Shown one piece after another: positions 12,301-23,409 of a stretch of DNA of 64,000 bases. Within the stretch, counting starts at the first letter, position 1. Each line of letters starts with the position of its first letter. Location: the NCBI GenBank assembly GCA_022478985.1, contig JAKSZP010009602.1:1-64000 (forward strand). Reading direction: 5' to 3'. The DNA is from Massospora cicadina (Eukaryota > Entomophthoromycota > Entomophthoromycetes > Entomophthorales > Entomophthoraceae). A program made the translations under genes and the position numbers. Under the pieces are notes generated by a model that saw only the letters and a list, made by a program, of their open reading frames with translations, was not told the DNA's origin and ran no database searches.

Positions 12301-12960
12301 GTTCACACAAGAGGTACAGGGGCTACCCATCCATGATGGCGTGATCCCCATACGGCCCCATGTCCTATCCAGGGTGGACTACCTGGACATGATGGACATC
12401 CCTCACTCCATTGAGACCCAAAAAACCATCTGGAAATACGCTCACCATCCTCTGTTGTAGCCTCAAATCCGCTCCCATGTGTGGCGCTGCCTGAGGTGGG
12501 TGTATCGTACAGCTGAGCGCTCTAACGCTTTACACTCATCCTGCGTCGTGTGTGGCCAGTATAGAACGCTGTTCCACCGCCTGGAGAAGTGTCCTACCTC
12601 TAAAGTGATATGGCGCGAAGTTCAACCTCTGCTGGGTCAGGATCAAACGCATCCCTTCAGTCTGTCAAGAGATATGTTTGCTTTATCAATGGCCTCCCCC
12701 TTCCACCCTCCCTCCATGCTCTGGTGGTTGCAATCTCTATGTGGACCATCCACACGATTGTCTTGGTTGCCATCGCAGGCTCCATCCCCACCCTCCCAGA
12801 AGCTGTCCACAGATTCTGGTCTCATTTGGTGGACCACTTTCAAGCGGGGATGTTTGGATACCTCCCAGTGTGCCGCTGACAGTTGGTATCCTCCTGGTTC
12901 CCAGTTTGGTTCATCAAATTAGACCCCTTCCTCCACATGTGTTCAATTGTGGCTACGGCC
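9366..12960 (+). pseudogene. LINE-II ORF2, endonuclease-reverse transcriptase (broken)
   Basis: Endonuclease at 9366-10100: LGTLNIAGLKAS, IQESHCPRG, VSDMNCWLN (usually GDMN) and FSDHQLVSITY. RT at about 10680-11760: CPGLDGIPYEFYKKY, KKGDKLYLANWRPISL, FGFIPRSSI, AFLDQQKAYDRVNW, RGLRQGDPLSPLLYN and catalytic FADD at 11427-11438. The C-terminal zinc motif CVVCGQ...FHRLEKCP lies at 12540-12600. In-frame stops include TGA at 9627-9629 and 10750-10752, and there are frameshifts near 11340-11390 and 11710-11760. At the site where LINE-III and LINE-IV end ORF2 with TAG, this copy reads TTG. Confidence 0.82.
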
Positions 12961-13126
12961 CCTACATGCGTTCCCTCCACTTCCCCATAATTGGCGTTCC
13001 CGCTGGCAACAAGAGATAGCATCACTTCTCTGGGGTGCCTTCCTGTTACTAAGTGTTGTCTCAGTCGAGTCAATTTTGGAAGTGTCTGTCCCATGGTCGG
13101 CCTTCCCCACAATAAATTTAAAACTT

Positions 13127-13139
13127 TAAAATCTATCTT
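13127..13139. repeat. LINE-II target-site duplication, right copy
   Basis: Exact 13-bp match to 7847-7859. Confidence 0.8.
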
Positions 13140-13830
13140 TGACATCCATGTCACCTGTTTATGATCCTTAGTTTTTTCTAAATAAAAGTTTTAACTTACT
13201 TTAACTGGCACATCAACGTTTAAAGCTCTTTATTTAGAAAACTGGACACTTTACACTAAAATGACACCAGAAGCTTTATACCATATGTTTATGAGCTTCA
13301 AAATTATAATCTCTACTATTCTTTAAAATGATAATTGTATAAGGCAAGAAATAGCATGAGACTGCAAGATTGGCTTCTTCAGCATTATAAGACTTTGTAT
13401 TGGAAAGATGGATCCTTATGCTCATAATGACAAACACAATCTTTAATCTTTTGGAAAGCTAAAAATCAAAACATATTAATTTACATAAAATTTATATAAT
13501 GCTTTATATCTATAGAAGCCAAACTTTAGTTCATTAGTCTCTAAATATATGCTTTAATATCTTTCTAAAGAATAATTAGATATCAACATTGGTAGCTTAG
13601 TTGGTCACTCATACAAAGTTTTATCTTTAAAGTACTGGATTTTCCAAAGTTATAGTAATACATGTCAAAATCTAATAATCATCCACTAAAAATCTTTTTA
13701 TATGTCATTTTGATTAAGATAATCACCACAATTAATTATATTATATTAGTTGTAATCAAACAACTGAAGATAGACTAAAAATAGCATAAGATTTTATTTG
13801 TCTTAGTAGAAAACTTTTCTTACAATTATC
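13140..13830. other. AT-rich spacer, nothing recognised
   Basis: About 690 bp, strongly AT-rich, with no usable open frame, no LTR or Helitron end and no tRNA-like box found on either strand. Confidence 0.5.
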
Positions 13831-13997
13831 TTTATTTATTTAAAGCAAGCTGACCAGGGGACGGACATTATAAAAATTAAATAAAGAAAAATTTTAACCT
13901 GAAACCTGATCAGGGTTAACTCCATAGAAAAAATTTTATTATCCACCTCGAGATTAGGACTCAAAATTTCTGATTACATCATGGGACTCTTACAGAT
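13831..13997 (-). mobile_element. SINE-a: 3' fragment of the SINE, cut by Gypsy-1
   Basis: Reads like 49652-49810: a tail block (AAGCAAGCTGACCAGGGGAC on the plus strand), then CTCGAGATTAGGACTCA and a TTACATCATGGG block. The tRNA-like head is missing: the sequence turns into the Gypsy-1 LTR at 13998, and no SINE head resumes beyond the other LTR at 38836. Confidence 0.75.
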
Positions 13998-14750
13998 TGT
14001 CAAACATTTGACCTCCAGGCTTCAGGATAAGAATGTTTTGGGGAAAAATCGGCCAAAAAGGGAGAATGTTGAACATTTACAAATCCCTGATAAGAATGAG
14101 ATCGAATTAAATTTAAATGATGATTTTTTCATCCAAAAAACCTGGCCAATTCTTGGTAGAACCCTGCAAATTGGGGTAACCCAATTTTGAATCCTCTATG
14201 GGCAACTAAATCAATATTTAGCAGTCAGCTTACTCCAACTGCAAAGTGAACCATATGGCGTCCATCAGATGGTACACCCCCAGCCATGACCAGGTCCATT
14301 CAAGCACCTACATGAGGACCACCCCTTTTAAGGCGTGACAGGGGTCCCCAAGGTGAAATAATTTATTTTAATGGGGATTGTCTGAAGTACACTAAATTGT
14401 TACCTTATGGGTGTTTATTACCAAAAGTTAATTCCCCATCCATCGTTCAGCCTAAGTCAAGTGAATTTTTAGAGCTTTGATAGGCTAGAATCAAATATCA
14501 CTAAATTTGGAATATTCAAGCCATACAAATGTCAAGCCTCAATGTTTTAAATACCTTTATCAATTTATTAAGTGCATACTTTCTTTTACCCCACGTGGCG
14601 CCAAAAAAAAAAACTATAAAAATTAACCCTTCTTCATCTTTATTTGTTTAACTTATTTTCATACAAGTGTTTAGAGAAGCTCCTCACATTTATTGTTGGA
14701 TTCAAGGCACAAAGCACAAGCGACCCTCCTTTTAAGCCAAATATCCAACA
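13998..14750 (+). repeat. Gypsy-1 5' LTR
   Basis: Starts TGTCAAACATTT (from TGTTGGACATTT) and ends ATATCCAACA. It pairs with 38084-38835 along its length. A second TGTTGAACATTT at 14067 repeats the LTR start internally in both LTRs, which can mislead boundary calls. Confidence 0.85.
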
Positions 14751-14752
14751 AG

Positions 14753-14772
14753 TGGTGCTCGCATAGGGGCAC
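14753..14772 (+). other. Gypsy-1 primer-binding site
   Basis: TGGTGCTCGCATAGGGGC starts two bases after the LTR, the expected place for tRNA-primed cDNA synthesis. It shares TGGTGCT and GGGG with the sites of the other LTR elements here. Confidence 0.7.
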
Positions 14773-14799
14773 CTGTACACTACAAAAACCACTAAAACG

Positions 14800-16100
14800 A
14801 TGCAAATCAACCCTCAGCTAGCCTTCATTGAACTCCATCTATCTAGTGCTCTGTCTCGCCTTAAACAGCTCAAGCAGCACTTACTACAATGCCCTACTAT
14901 AAGAAAACCCCCTCTGCAAGCCAATTTCATACCTGGTGAGGGCATTATTGCCTCCTTCCTTTATGTTTATGAATCTGCGATGGAAGGAGCAACTGAATGG
15001 CAAAAGGTACAGTACATTCCTCCTTGATTAGATAGAATAGCACACAAAGGAATGGTCCCCTCCATGGTCAACTTCAACACTTGGCCAGAGGTTAAGCAAG
15101 CGCTGCTTAATGAATTTTGCTCTAAACAAAGTTTGCAGAGACAAAAACAGGCCTTTATATGCCTTAAAATGCAAGAGGGAGAATCAATCATCTCTTTTGT
15201 TGAGCGCTTCTATAATAAAGCCCAACCTTTGTTGATTGCCCAAATGCTCCCTCTCAATGATGCAATTGCGGCTACCTTGGCTGGCTTGGCATCTCATCCC
15301 TCCTTGGTGATGCATCTCTCTTCTGTAAAGCGCACATTTAAAACTGTACAGGATATCAAGGAAGCTTTAATACCAGTTTTAGATATATATGAGCTTGACT
15401 CTACACAAGGAACTATGAGCCATGCTTCTACGCCGCCCAACGTAGCATCTACCACGGCCATTTCCCTTTGGAATCTGGCTCCAACAGAGTTGCCATCACC
15501 CACTGTTTCCTCTTCCCATAACAATAATCAGTTGGTAATGATGGCGATGGGGCTGTGCTCCCCTTCGTCTTCAGTTCAAGAGGCTCAGCTGGTGAAAGCC
15601 TTCGCCCCTTTGCCTTGGTAATCTTCTTCAAAGCGGCTTTCCTAAGTGGTCCCAAAACTGGCTCCTAAGCCCAAACCCCTTAATCATGTCACTCAAGATA
15701 CACCGCCTGTTTCACAGAAGCACACAGCCATTAAACGACCCATAGCTGTTGAAGTTAACGCATTTACCTCAATGGTGCTATCCCCCTCAACCTCTCAATC
15801 AGCTAACTCTATTATGAAACCTGTCTTCCTGAGGAAGCAAAAACCCCCTACCTTGAAGGTTGAAACTCAAACTGTGATAAATCCAACGCCTCCCCCAAAG
15901 GTTAATAAGGTGGAGGAGAAACCCCAGGACCTATCATCCCATAAGGGAAGTCCTATACCTACCCCACCTCCTATGGGCTCCCTAACCTGAATTGATAACC
16001 ACTCTGATGACGAGTCTGAGGGGGTGATAAAGTGTTGGTCATTACGTTTTAGGAGTCCCAGGTGAAGTGGAGGTACCTGATTGAATGAATCCAGAGAGAG
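14800..16100 (+). pseudogene. Gypsy-1 gag (broken)
   Basis: One frame runs from ATG 14800 to 15990, interrupted by stops at 15025-15027 and 15619-15621. The core at 15052-15420 has WPEVKQALLNEFC, QKQAFICLKMQEGESI, FVERFYNKAQPLL and LNDAIAATLAGLASHPSL. This is the Ty3/gypsy Gag capsid-like domain, which builds the virus-like particle. A Pro/Ser/Thr-rich tail follows (15430-15990) and no zinc knuckle is visible. After 15990 the frame shifts. Coding similarity fades at 16190, where Gypsy-3 has inserted, and resumes at 26758. The same domain is seen on the minus strand in Gypsy-4. Confidence 0.75.
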
Positions 16101-16190
16101 TAAATTGGGCTAAGATCCCTCATCACACTTATCTTCAGCAATTAATAAGGGGTCTTGAGATTAGTGACATTGCCATTGACGCTGACCAGC

Positions 16191-17345
16191 TGTTGGAATT
16201 TTTGCCCATATTCCCAGCCTGCTAGATTACCAGGAATCACTATGTGATGATTCCCTAAGGCGAAGTGAATTGGAAATTGGTTGGCCCAAGTTTTGGAGTA
16301 ACTACATTTGGGGGATTTTGGGATATTCGCCTGGTCATATCTGTCAGGAATCGATCCAAATAATACTTAAGATCTTATCAGGTGGAGTTGATGACGAAAT
16401 AGGGGCATCTAATAGTGATTAACTATCAGGTGTCTAATTGGGATTGGTCAGGTTTCATCACTGACTGGTTGAGAATGAATAGCAAGTTGTGAGGCGAGTG
16501 ATGCCGCCAGCAACTAGCGAATTGATTGGTTGGTGCGTGACCTGCCTTAATGGGTAATAAGTCCCATTACCTATGCAGGTCACTAGCCAAATATGGTTGG
16601 TTCACTTGGATTAAGAGGAAAATGTTAGGGACACGTTTTCTGACTCTTTCCGTTTAGGTCTTGAGGATGTCCAACGATGGAATCTTAGCCAGGATGGGGA
16701 ATATCATCGCTTCTGAGATAAGGATGGGTAATTCAATGGCAATGGCTGCCAATTCATCAAAGAGGTGTCAACCGAGGGTTAGACAACTGAATCCTCACTA
16801 TAAATAACCTAGAATACACTCCTAATAAAAAATAGAAAACAGTATTTACAATAACAGCATTTAGTAAAGAAGTTCTATAGTTTTCATCTGGTATATAGTT
16901 AAGTAAACTATTATCAGCTTTCAATTGTGCTATTCTTCTCAGGGATATTATTGCTGTGTGAAATAATTGGGAGACTCTTAGTGAAAAGAGTAAAGATCTG
17001 AGCGGGGATCTAGAGAAGAAGGAGACACAATTGGGGATTGCTGCCAACTGTGTGTTGGACTGAAGAGACTGTCATCAGGGAATCTCAGAGAAGATTGGGT
17101 TGGACAGAATGAAGGAATGGATCCCTAGATCATGAAATCTCGCGTATTTAATTGAGAATACTGGCTGAGCGTTGGGCCGAGATATAAGAATTCATACTCA
17201 ACTACAGATAATAGTAACTATATTATTATCAACCAATAATCCAATTACTATATAACACGGATGAAGTGCACAAGAAACTGAACATGTGCAGTAAAAAGAT
17301 TACTAGTGTTGTTTGCCAATAATAACCCTCCAGTAAATTTTTACA
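16191..17345 (+). repeat. Gypsy-3 5' LTR
   Basis: Begins TGTTGGAATTTTTGCCC and ends AAATTTTTACA. Its partner at 25602-26757 opens TGTTGGGATTTTTGCCC and ends TTTTTACC. Confidence 0.88.
16798..16807 (+). promoter_or_regulatory. Candidate TATA box in the Gypsy-3 LTR
   Basis: CTATAAATAA lies mid-LTR, with CTATAAAGAC at the same place in the 3' LTR (26209-26218). The position fits an LTR promoter, but no transcription data can be seen here. Confidence 0.35.
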
Positions 17346-17348
17346 AGT

Positions 17349-17367
17349 TGGTACTCACTACAGGGGG
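17349..17367 (+). other. Gypsy-3 primer-binding site
   Basis: TGGTACTCACTACAGGGGG, three bases after the LTR end. It nearly matches the TRIM-1 site (TGGTGCTCACTACAGGGAG) and the Gypsy-5 site. Confidence 0.75.
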
Positions 17368-17369
17368 TA

Positions 17370-18560
17370 GTTGAGTTGAAGAATTTATAAGAATGTCATA
17401 TGAATATGTTTCCAATTTTGGAAAATAAGTTACCAAAGGAAGTAATGAAGTTAGAACGTGAAGTGAATCACATTCTTTGGCATTCACCCAGCTCAGAAGT
17501 GGATCTCCAAGTGAAGCAAGTGGAAGATACTCATTACCAGGGAAAAGGATTTGCAGCCTAAATAAGGAACTATTTAGTGCTGCAAGGAAACCTGTTCCAC
17601 CGGACATCTTCTTAAGATGAAGAGGATCAGCAGGGCCAACTTGGTTTGAAATTGGGTCCGCTGAAAATAGTCCTGAGGAACAGCAGGATCAACTCAGGCT
17701 GAAATTGGGTCCACTTTAAATAGTCCTGAGGAGTGAGTGTTTAGATGAGGCATTGGATGAAATAGGAAGCAATCAATCTAGAGAATTGGATTGCTATACC
17801 AATGAAGATATGAAATCAAAATAGAAAATGATTGATTTAAGATAGTGGAGAAAATCATTTTGTCTCAATAACACTCAACCAATGATCAAAAGTTGCTGGA
17901 GATGAGTTCATCAATTCAGGAGAAATTGGATGAAGCTAGTGAGGCCAGAAAGACTTGTGTCTTTAAAGATGGTAGTGAATGCCAAAAATCGTTTTCAGAA
18001 GAAAAAAGATTTAAAAATTGGATGTAACTGTTGGCTAATAAGATATGAGGATCCAACGCATCATTTGCCAAAATATGGGATAAAATTAGGACCTGTTGGA
18101 TGAATAACCAGTTGTGATTAAAGGCCTAATATTCAAGAGGATTGCCAAAGTCAGAAAGAGTAGCCTATACGTGAAGAGACAGCACTGCTGGTCATATAAT
18201 GAAGAAGGTCAATACTAATCAGAAGTATTGAGCCTATGAGAAAATATTTGCAATGTTCCCAGCGGACCTCTGAACCATTAAATGGTTATGTCCTGGGATT
18301 TTGGTCAAGTCCTAGAAGAGGACCACTAAACCAAATGGTTGTTTGAATCTTAAGAGGATAAGATTTTGAACCATGATAACTGGAAGGTTAAAGTACCTAG
18401 GACCCAGTTTGGATGAAGGGAAAAAGAAGGGCCTCTGAACCTTATTTGTAAGTTGTAAGTCCCATTGCAAAAGAAAAATACAAAAAATATATGAAATATC
18501 AATTTTTATGGTCTATGAGTTTTAGACTTAAGTGACAAGAAATCCTAACAGCCAAACAGA
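17370..18560 (+). pseudogene. Gypsy-3 gag-like region, heavily decayed
   Basis: Lies between the primer-binding site and the RT, where gag belongs, but no frame exceeds about 60 codons. Short Glu/Lys/Leu-rich stretches near 17880-18010 suggest a coiled coil, like the one at 63460-63590 in Gypsy-5. The end (18230-18490) carries a Trp-rich repeated motif, NWKVKVPRTQFG with GGACCTCTGAACC at the DNA level, that occurs again at 23575-23760 after the integrase. No protease triad could be identified. Assigned by position, not by a recognised domain. Confidence 0.4.
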
Positions 18561-18581
18561 GGATATTCCATCCTTGATGAG

Positions 18582-19560
18582 ATGGAATTATTGGCCAGGG
18601 TAACTGAAAGTATCAACCTATTAGTTGATCGAGAGCAACTTGCTGATATGTTGGAAGGCCAGCAAGAGGAGGCGCTCAAACTAATCAAAAAGTATCAAGA
18701 AGTGTTCACTCAGAATGACCATGATTTGGGATGTTCAAGAGATGTGATCCACAAGGTAGACACTGGGGAAAATTTGCCAATCAGGATGAGACCAATCCAA
18801 TGATTGAAAGCAGCTGAAGTGGTAGTGGAGGATGAAATCAACAAACTAGTAAAGCATGAGCTTCTAGTTCTGTCGGTGAGTCCCTGGGTGAGTCTGATTC
18901 TAATTGTGAAGAAAAAGGATGGCTCCAACCGGGTGGTGATCAACTACTATAAGCTGAATAAAATTATGAAGAAGGATTTGTATCCCCTACCAAGGATCAA
19001 TGATTCACTAGACTGATTGGGAGAAGCAAAGTATTTCTCCACAATGGATCTGATCTCAGGATATTGGCAAATCGGCTTGCCAAAAGAAGACCAGGAAAAA
19101 TGCGCAATTATTACCGCGCAGGGGCTATACCAACTGACAAGGATGCCCATGGTCTATGTAATGCGCCTGCAACATTCCAGAGGGCCATGGATGCCATACT
19201 TAGCAACTTGAAGTTATCGTGCATACTGGTATACCTGGACAATATAAATGTGTTCAGTAGGACGTTTCCTTATCGCCTACACCACTTGGAAGAAGTATTC
19301 AAGCGACTGTCCACAGCTAACCTGAAGATTAAGCCAAGGAAACTCCATTTCTCTAATAAAGAGTTGGAATATCTGGGATTTGTGATCAACTCTAGTGGAT
19401 TGCAGCTGCAAACCCATAAGATAGCAGCTATAGAACTTATGGCTGTACCAAAGAGTGTCCAAGATATTCTAGTGTTCCTTTGGATAGTCAATACTATAGA
19501 GAATTAAATGGGACTTCACCCAAATAGCCGATCTGTTATTCCATTTATTGAATGATCCAA
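18582..19560 (+). pseudogene. Gypsy-3 reverse transcriptase (broken)
   Basis: Three overlapping frames read as one Ty3/gypsy RT. The lead is HKVDTGENLPIRMRPIQ, then INKLVKHELLVLSVSPW, LIVKKKDGSNRVVINYYKLN, YFSTMDLISGYWQIGL, LCNAPATFQRAMDAILSNL, and the catalytic motif reads YLDNINVFSRTF. The family motif is YxDD, so the second catalytic aspartate is replaced by asparagine. In-frame TGA codons occur at 18801 and 19014, and a shift lies at about 19130. RT copies element RNA to cDNA inside the particle. RNase H follows directly. Confidence 0.82.
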
Positions 19561-19619
19561 AAAAAGGATTTGTATGGAATGAAGAGGCCTAGGAATCCTT
19601 TGATGAGTTATGCCAGTAT

Positions 19620-20050
19620 TTAATAGATTTTCTGTTTTTTGAAATATCTGAATTTTGATTGAGAATTTATTATACAAACTGATGCTTTGTTGATGGCTAT
19701 GGGCGCCATACTAAGCCAAGTAGACAAACTTGGAGATGAACATCTGGTGGTGTATGTGAGCCGGACACTCTCAGTCGCTAAGAGGAACTACACCATAACT
19801 GAGTGTGAATGCCTTACAGTCATCTATGCATGTAAGCAGTTTTGGGTGTACATCCCCAGAATGCACTTTAAAGTGGTGATGGACCACTCTTTGTTGCGTT
19901 GGCTTCACAAATTGAGAGAGCCAGAAGGATGACTGGCCCAATGGGCACTTAAGCTACAGGCTTACAATTATGAGATTGTCCACTGAGCAGGGGCTTCTCA
20001 CCAGAATGCGATTGACTTATTGTGGTTACCAATGGTTCATATGGTATACC
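19620..20050 (+). pseudogene. Gypsy-3 RNase H (broken)
   Basis: The frame at 19687-19932 shows AMGAILSQVD, VVYVSRTLSVAKRNYTITECECLTVIYACKQF and VVMDHSLLRWL, the usual RNase H blocks (family form: SR.L..AE.NY...E.E.LA, then TDH..L.WL). It is preceded by a decayed piece at 19620 and ends at a TGA at 19930. The H.AG.. linker (VHWAGASHQNAID-like, with TGG changed to TGA) is at 19980. RNase H removes the RNA strand after minus-strand synthesis. Confidence 0.72.
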
Positions 20051-20132
20051 CGCAGGTGGATGATCTATTTCAGAGAATGGTTGAAGGAGAAATTGGTAAC
20101 GAGCCCGAGAAATCCAAGGTGCGCTTCAGAAA

Positions 20133-21060
20133 GTGATGGAAAACACTGAGACCATGGATGGACAAGTGTTCAAGACAACCAATGGGAAGCGGTTATCATT
20201 ACCAAAGCTGTCAGAAAGAGCAGCTATCGTGCAAGCAGCTCATAAGGTTGTTGGGCATGGAGGACTGAGGAAAACAACTGATCATATTCGCCAGTACTGC
20301 TGGGAGTCCATCAACTACAATGTCACAGACTATCTAGCTTGTTGCATGGAGTGCCAGCTGCACAAACCACATAAGAATACAACTGGATACCAACTGGTCC
20401 ACCCTGGATTTGCCCGGCATATGGTTTCCATTGATGTGATGGGACCGCTGACAATGAGCACAGGGGTAGTCAAGTACATTATAGTTGCCATCGACCATCT
20501 GATGAGATGGGTCAAGATGAAGGCCCTAACAAAAGTAGAAGCTACCAGCACTGCGAGGTTCATCCTGGATCAAGTAATATATTGAAATGGATGTCCGCAG
20601 GTCCTGATTAGTGATAATGGGACAAACTTCACATCTCATGTTATCCTGAGATTGAATGAGATAAATGGGGATCAGAGTAGTAGTGCCAGTACCCTACCAT
20701 CTGGAGACAAACGTAATGGTAGAACAAGTTAATGGAACGCTGGCCATGACGCTGAGGAAGCTGGTCACAGGAAGAACTTCTGAGTGGGTAATGTACCTAA
20801 GTTTGGTGACATTTGCCTATAATATCAGCCATCATATAGCGACAGAAAAACATCATTTTGAGTTGTTGTATGGGAAAAAGGCCGTGTTGCCACCAATTTT
20901 ATATTTGGTGGTGGAACCAACGTCTGGGATAAGTGCTGAACAATATTTGAACTGATTGATGAATATCCTGATTGATATGCAATTGCTTGCAAACGATATT
21001 ACGTTGAAGAAGAGGATACAAGCAAAATTGATGAACAATAAGAACTGACTGGCCTTAGCA
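20133..21060 (+). pseudogene. Gypsy-3 integrase (broken)
   Basis: The HHCC zinc-binding domain at 20230-20370 reads AAHKVVGHGGLRKTTDHIRQ then CCMECQLHKP. The catalytic core has the first Asp in SIDVMGPL (20430), the second in ISDNGTNFTSH (20605-20640) and the Glu in VMVEQVNG (20720). A TGA at 20583 and an indel near 20660-20670 break the frame. Integrase inserts the cDNA into the genome, giving 5-bp duplications in this family. The C-terminal domain is cut by TRIM-1 at 21103 and continues at 23410. Confidence 0.8.
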
Positions 21061-21102
21061 GAATATCAAATAGGCAAAAGAGTTGCCTATACGATATGCA
21101 TG

Positions 21103-22166
21103 TGTCGCGAAATCAACCTTGGGCTCCACTAGTGTGCCAGGCCAACCAGTATGAAGACTAGTGGCCCTTTGCTATTTCGCCTTCATTGGCATACCAATCC
21201 CTATAAGTCCTGCGTCCAACCTACCAACTAACCACCAATGGCTTTGCATTTAGCTCCAGGCGTCCTCAGCGTGTGCCCCGGCAAGTCCTGCCCCCTTCCT
21301 GGGCGGCTCAGGCACTCCAGCGCTGCACCACCCTCGCGACCCTTCACCAACCCATCTGGGCATGCCCCGGCGAGTCCAGACCCCTTCTTGGGTGGCTATG
21401 GCACCTCCCGCGCTGCACCCCGCTAGGGTTGGCAGCTTTTTAGATCATCCGCTGGTAGCCAGATGGCCAGGTTCCCACTGGTTCCTCATAGAGAGGAGGC
21501 ATGGGAGCTGGCAGTGCCAGCCACTCCAGGTGTGATTCTCCGCGCCAATCAGGGATCTCCTATCCTATCTTCCCCACTCTAGTTGCACTAAGCTACTTCA
21601 AACAAACAGGAAAGATAGGCAAATAAGAGATATTTATTAGAAGGGAATGAACGACTATTTATACTACTTTTAGGGCTACTGCGCCCAAGTACTCTTTGGC
21701 CAATTATCTGCCAGAAAACACATCAGCCTCTTGATGCCACAATGCTCTATCAGATCAGAAACTCTATTCATTCATACTCATAGCAATTTCCTCCAGATCT
21801 GCTCACTGATCACTGAATATAAATTAGGTCAATCCATCTTCAGCATAAGTCGCTGGTTAATTGTATATAAACTTGTAAATGATAGAAATTTAAGCATCCT
21901 CGCATGAGTTGCCAGTGCTCCAAATTAGATGATGGAACCATTTTGGACGAGTCATAGCAGATTCATCAGATTTCCTCTGGAAACTCCCTCAACGACCTTT
22001 GGATGGAATTTTGGCAGCAAATGCAGCTTCCGTTGAACCTAAACTCAAAAAAACATATAACTTTAAATAGTGTTGAACTAGGCAATTAGCCAGCAATTAC
22101 ACCCAACTAACCAAAACCCCTAATTCAAATACTATTGGAAGGATTCATATGGTTAAAATCCCAACA
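21103..22166 (-). repeat. TRIM-1 LTR, left copy (3' LTR of the element)
   Basis: Plus-strand start TGTCGCGAAATC and end AAAATCCCAACA. It encodes a Pro-rich open frame at 21238-21426 that recurs at 22481, explained simply by the two LTR copies. Confidence 0.88.
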
Positions 22167-22183
22167 TTGTCCTCCTTTTAACC
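22167..22183 (-). other. TRIM-1 polypurine tract
   Basis: On the minus strand AAAAGGAGGACAA precedes the LTR start TGTTGGGATTTT. This is the expected site for plus-strand priming. Confidence 0.65.
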
Positions 22184-22324
22184 AGATGATATCCTTCTTT
22201 GTGACCCACCCCAATGGTAGGTCAAGACCTCCCAGCGCCCTCTCAAAGGAGCGCTGGTCTTAACCAGTGGCTTTCGCCACTCCATAACCAAAACCTCTAA
22301 CTACTCAAGAAGCCCACTAGTGAA

Positions 22325-22345
22325 GCTCCCTGTAGTGAGCACCAA
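22325..22345 (-). other. TRIM-1 primer-binding site
   Basis: On the minus strand TTGGTGCTCACTACAGGGAG directly follows the LTR at 22346. It is close to the Gypsy-3 site at 17349, which fits use of the same tRNA. Confidence 0.75.
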
Positions 22346-23409
22346 TGTCGCAAAATTGGCCTTGGCCTCCGCTAGTGTGCCAGTCCAACCAGTATGAAGA
22401 CTGGTGGCCCTTTGCTATTTCTCCTTCATTGGTGTACCAGCCCCTATAAGTCCTGCGTCCAACCTACCAACTAACCACCAATGGCTTTGCCTTTAGCTCC
22501 AGGCGTCCTCAGCGTGTGCCCCGGCAAGTCCTGCCCCCTTCCTGGGTGGCTCAGGCACTCCCGTGCTGCCCCACCCTTGCGACCCTTCATCAACCCATCT
22601 GGGCATGTCCTGGTGAGTCCATCCCCCTTCTCGGGCGGCTATGTCGCCTCCCATGCTGCACCCCGCTAGGGTTGGCAGCTTGTCAGCTCATCCGCTGGTA
22701 GCCAGATGGCCAGGTTCCCACTGGTTCCTCATAGAGAGGAGTCATGGGAGCTGGCAGTTCCAGACACTCCAGGCGTGATCACCCACGCCTATCGGGGATC
22801 TCCTATCCTATCTTCCCCACTCTAGTTGCACCAAGCTACTTCAAACTAACAGGAAAGATAGGCAAACGAGAGATGTTTATTAGGAGGGAATGAACGACTA
22901 TTTATACTACTTTCAGGGCTACTGCGCCCAAGTACTCTTTGGCCAATCATCTGCCAGAAAACCCATTGGCCTCTTGATGCCACAATGCTCTATCAGATCA
23001 GAAACTCTATTCATTCATACTCATAGCAATTTCCTCCAGATCTACTCACTGATCACCAAATATAAATTAGGTCAATCCATCCTCAGCATAAGTTGATTGT
23101 TGATTGTATATAAACTCATAGATGATAGAAATTTGTGCATCCTTGGCATGAGTCGCTGGTGCTCCAAATTAGATGACAAAACCATATTGGATGAGTCATG
23201 ATGGATTCATCAGCTTTCCGCTGGAAACTCCCTCAATGACCTTCAGATGGCATTTTGGCGGTGAACGCAGCTTCCATCAAACCTAAACTTGAACAAACAT
23301 ATAACTAAAATATCATCAAACTTGGCGATTAGCTGGCAATTACACCTGACTAACCAAAACCCCTAATTTGAATACTATTGGAAGGATTCATCTGGTTAAA
23401 ATCCTGACA
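22346..23409 (-). repeat. TRIM-1 LTR, right copy (5' LTR of the element)
   Basis: Plus-strand start TGTCGCAAAATTGG and end AATCCTGACA, same length as the left copy. Many of the visible differences between the copies are C/T or G/A. Confidence 0.88.

Larger units (their letters stand above)
7860..13126 (+). mobile_element. LINE-II: full-length LINE, same family as LINE-III and LINE-IV
   Basis: 5267 bp bounded by a perfect 13-bp target-site duplication, TAAAATCTATCTT, at 7847-7859 and 13127-13139. The leader (~90 bp), ORF1, ORF2 and the 3' end (GTCCCATGGTCGGCC...CAATAAATTT) align along their length with LINE-III and LINE-IV, and the three lengths agree (5267, 5275 and 5280 bp). This is the most diverged of the three and has many stops. 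Confidence 0.92.
21103..23409 (-). mobile_element. TRIM-1: miniature LTR element with 1064-bp LTRs and 179-bp interior
   Basis: Two direct repeats of equal length (21103-22166 and 22346-23409, 1064 bp each) enclose 179 bp. On the minus strand the LTRs open TGTCAGGATTTTAACCAG (or TGTTGGGATTTT) and end GCGACA. The interior holds only a primer-binding site next to the right LTR and a polypurine tract next to the left one. Flanks GCATG (21098-21102) and ACATG (23410-23414) form a 5-bp duplication with one change. No coding capacity, so it must have been moved by another element's proteins. Inserted in Gypsy-3 after the integrase core. Confidence 0.88.

Noticed and set aside
14067..14750. Gypsy-1 LTR starting at 14067 (TGTTGAACATTT)
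   Set aside because: The pair of LTRs stays alignable for ~70 bp further upstream, to 13998 and 38084, and the polypurine tract ends at 38083. The inner TGTTG is an internal repeat of the LTR start.
21238..22701. Pro/Ser-rich open frames repeated at 21238 and 22481
   Set aside because: They lie in the two LTRs of TRIM-1 and repeat only because the LTRs do. No gene features.
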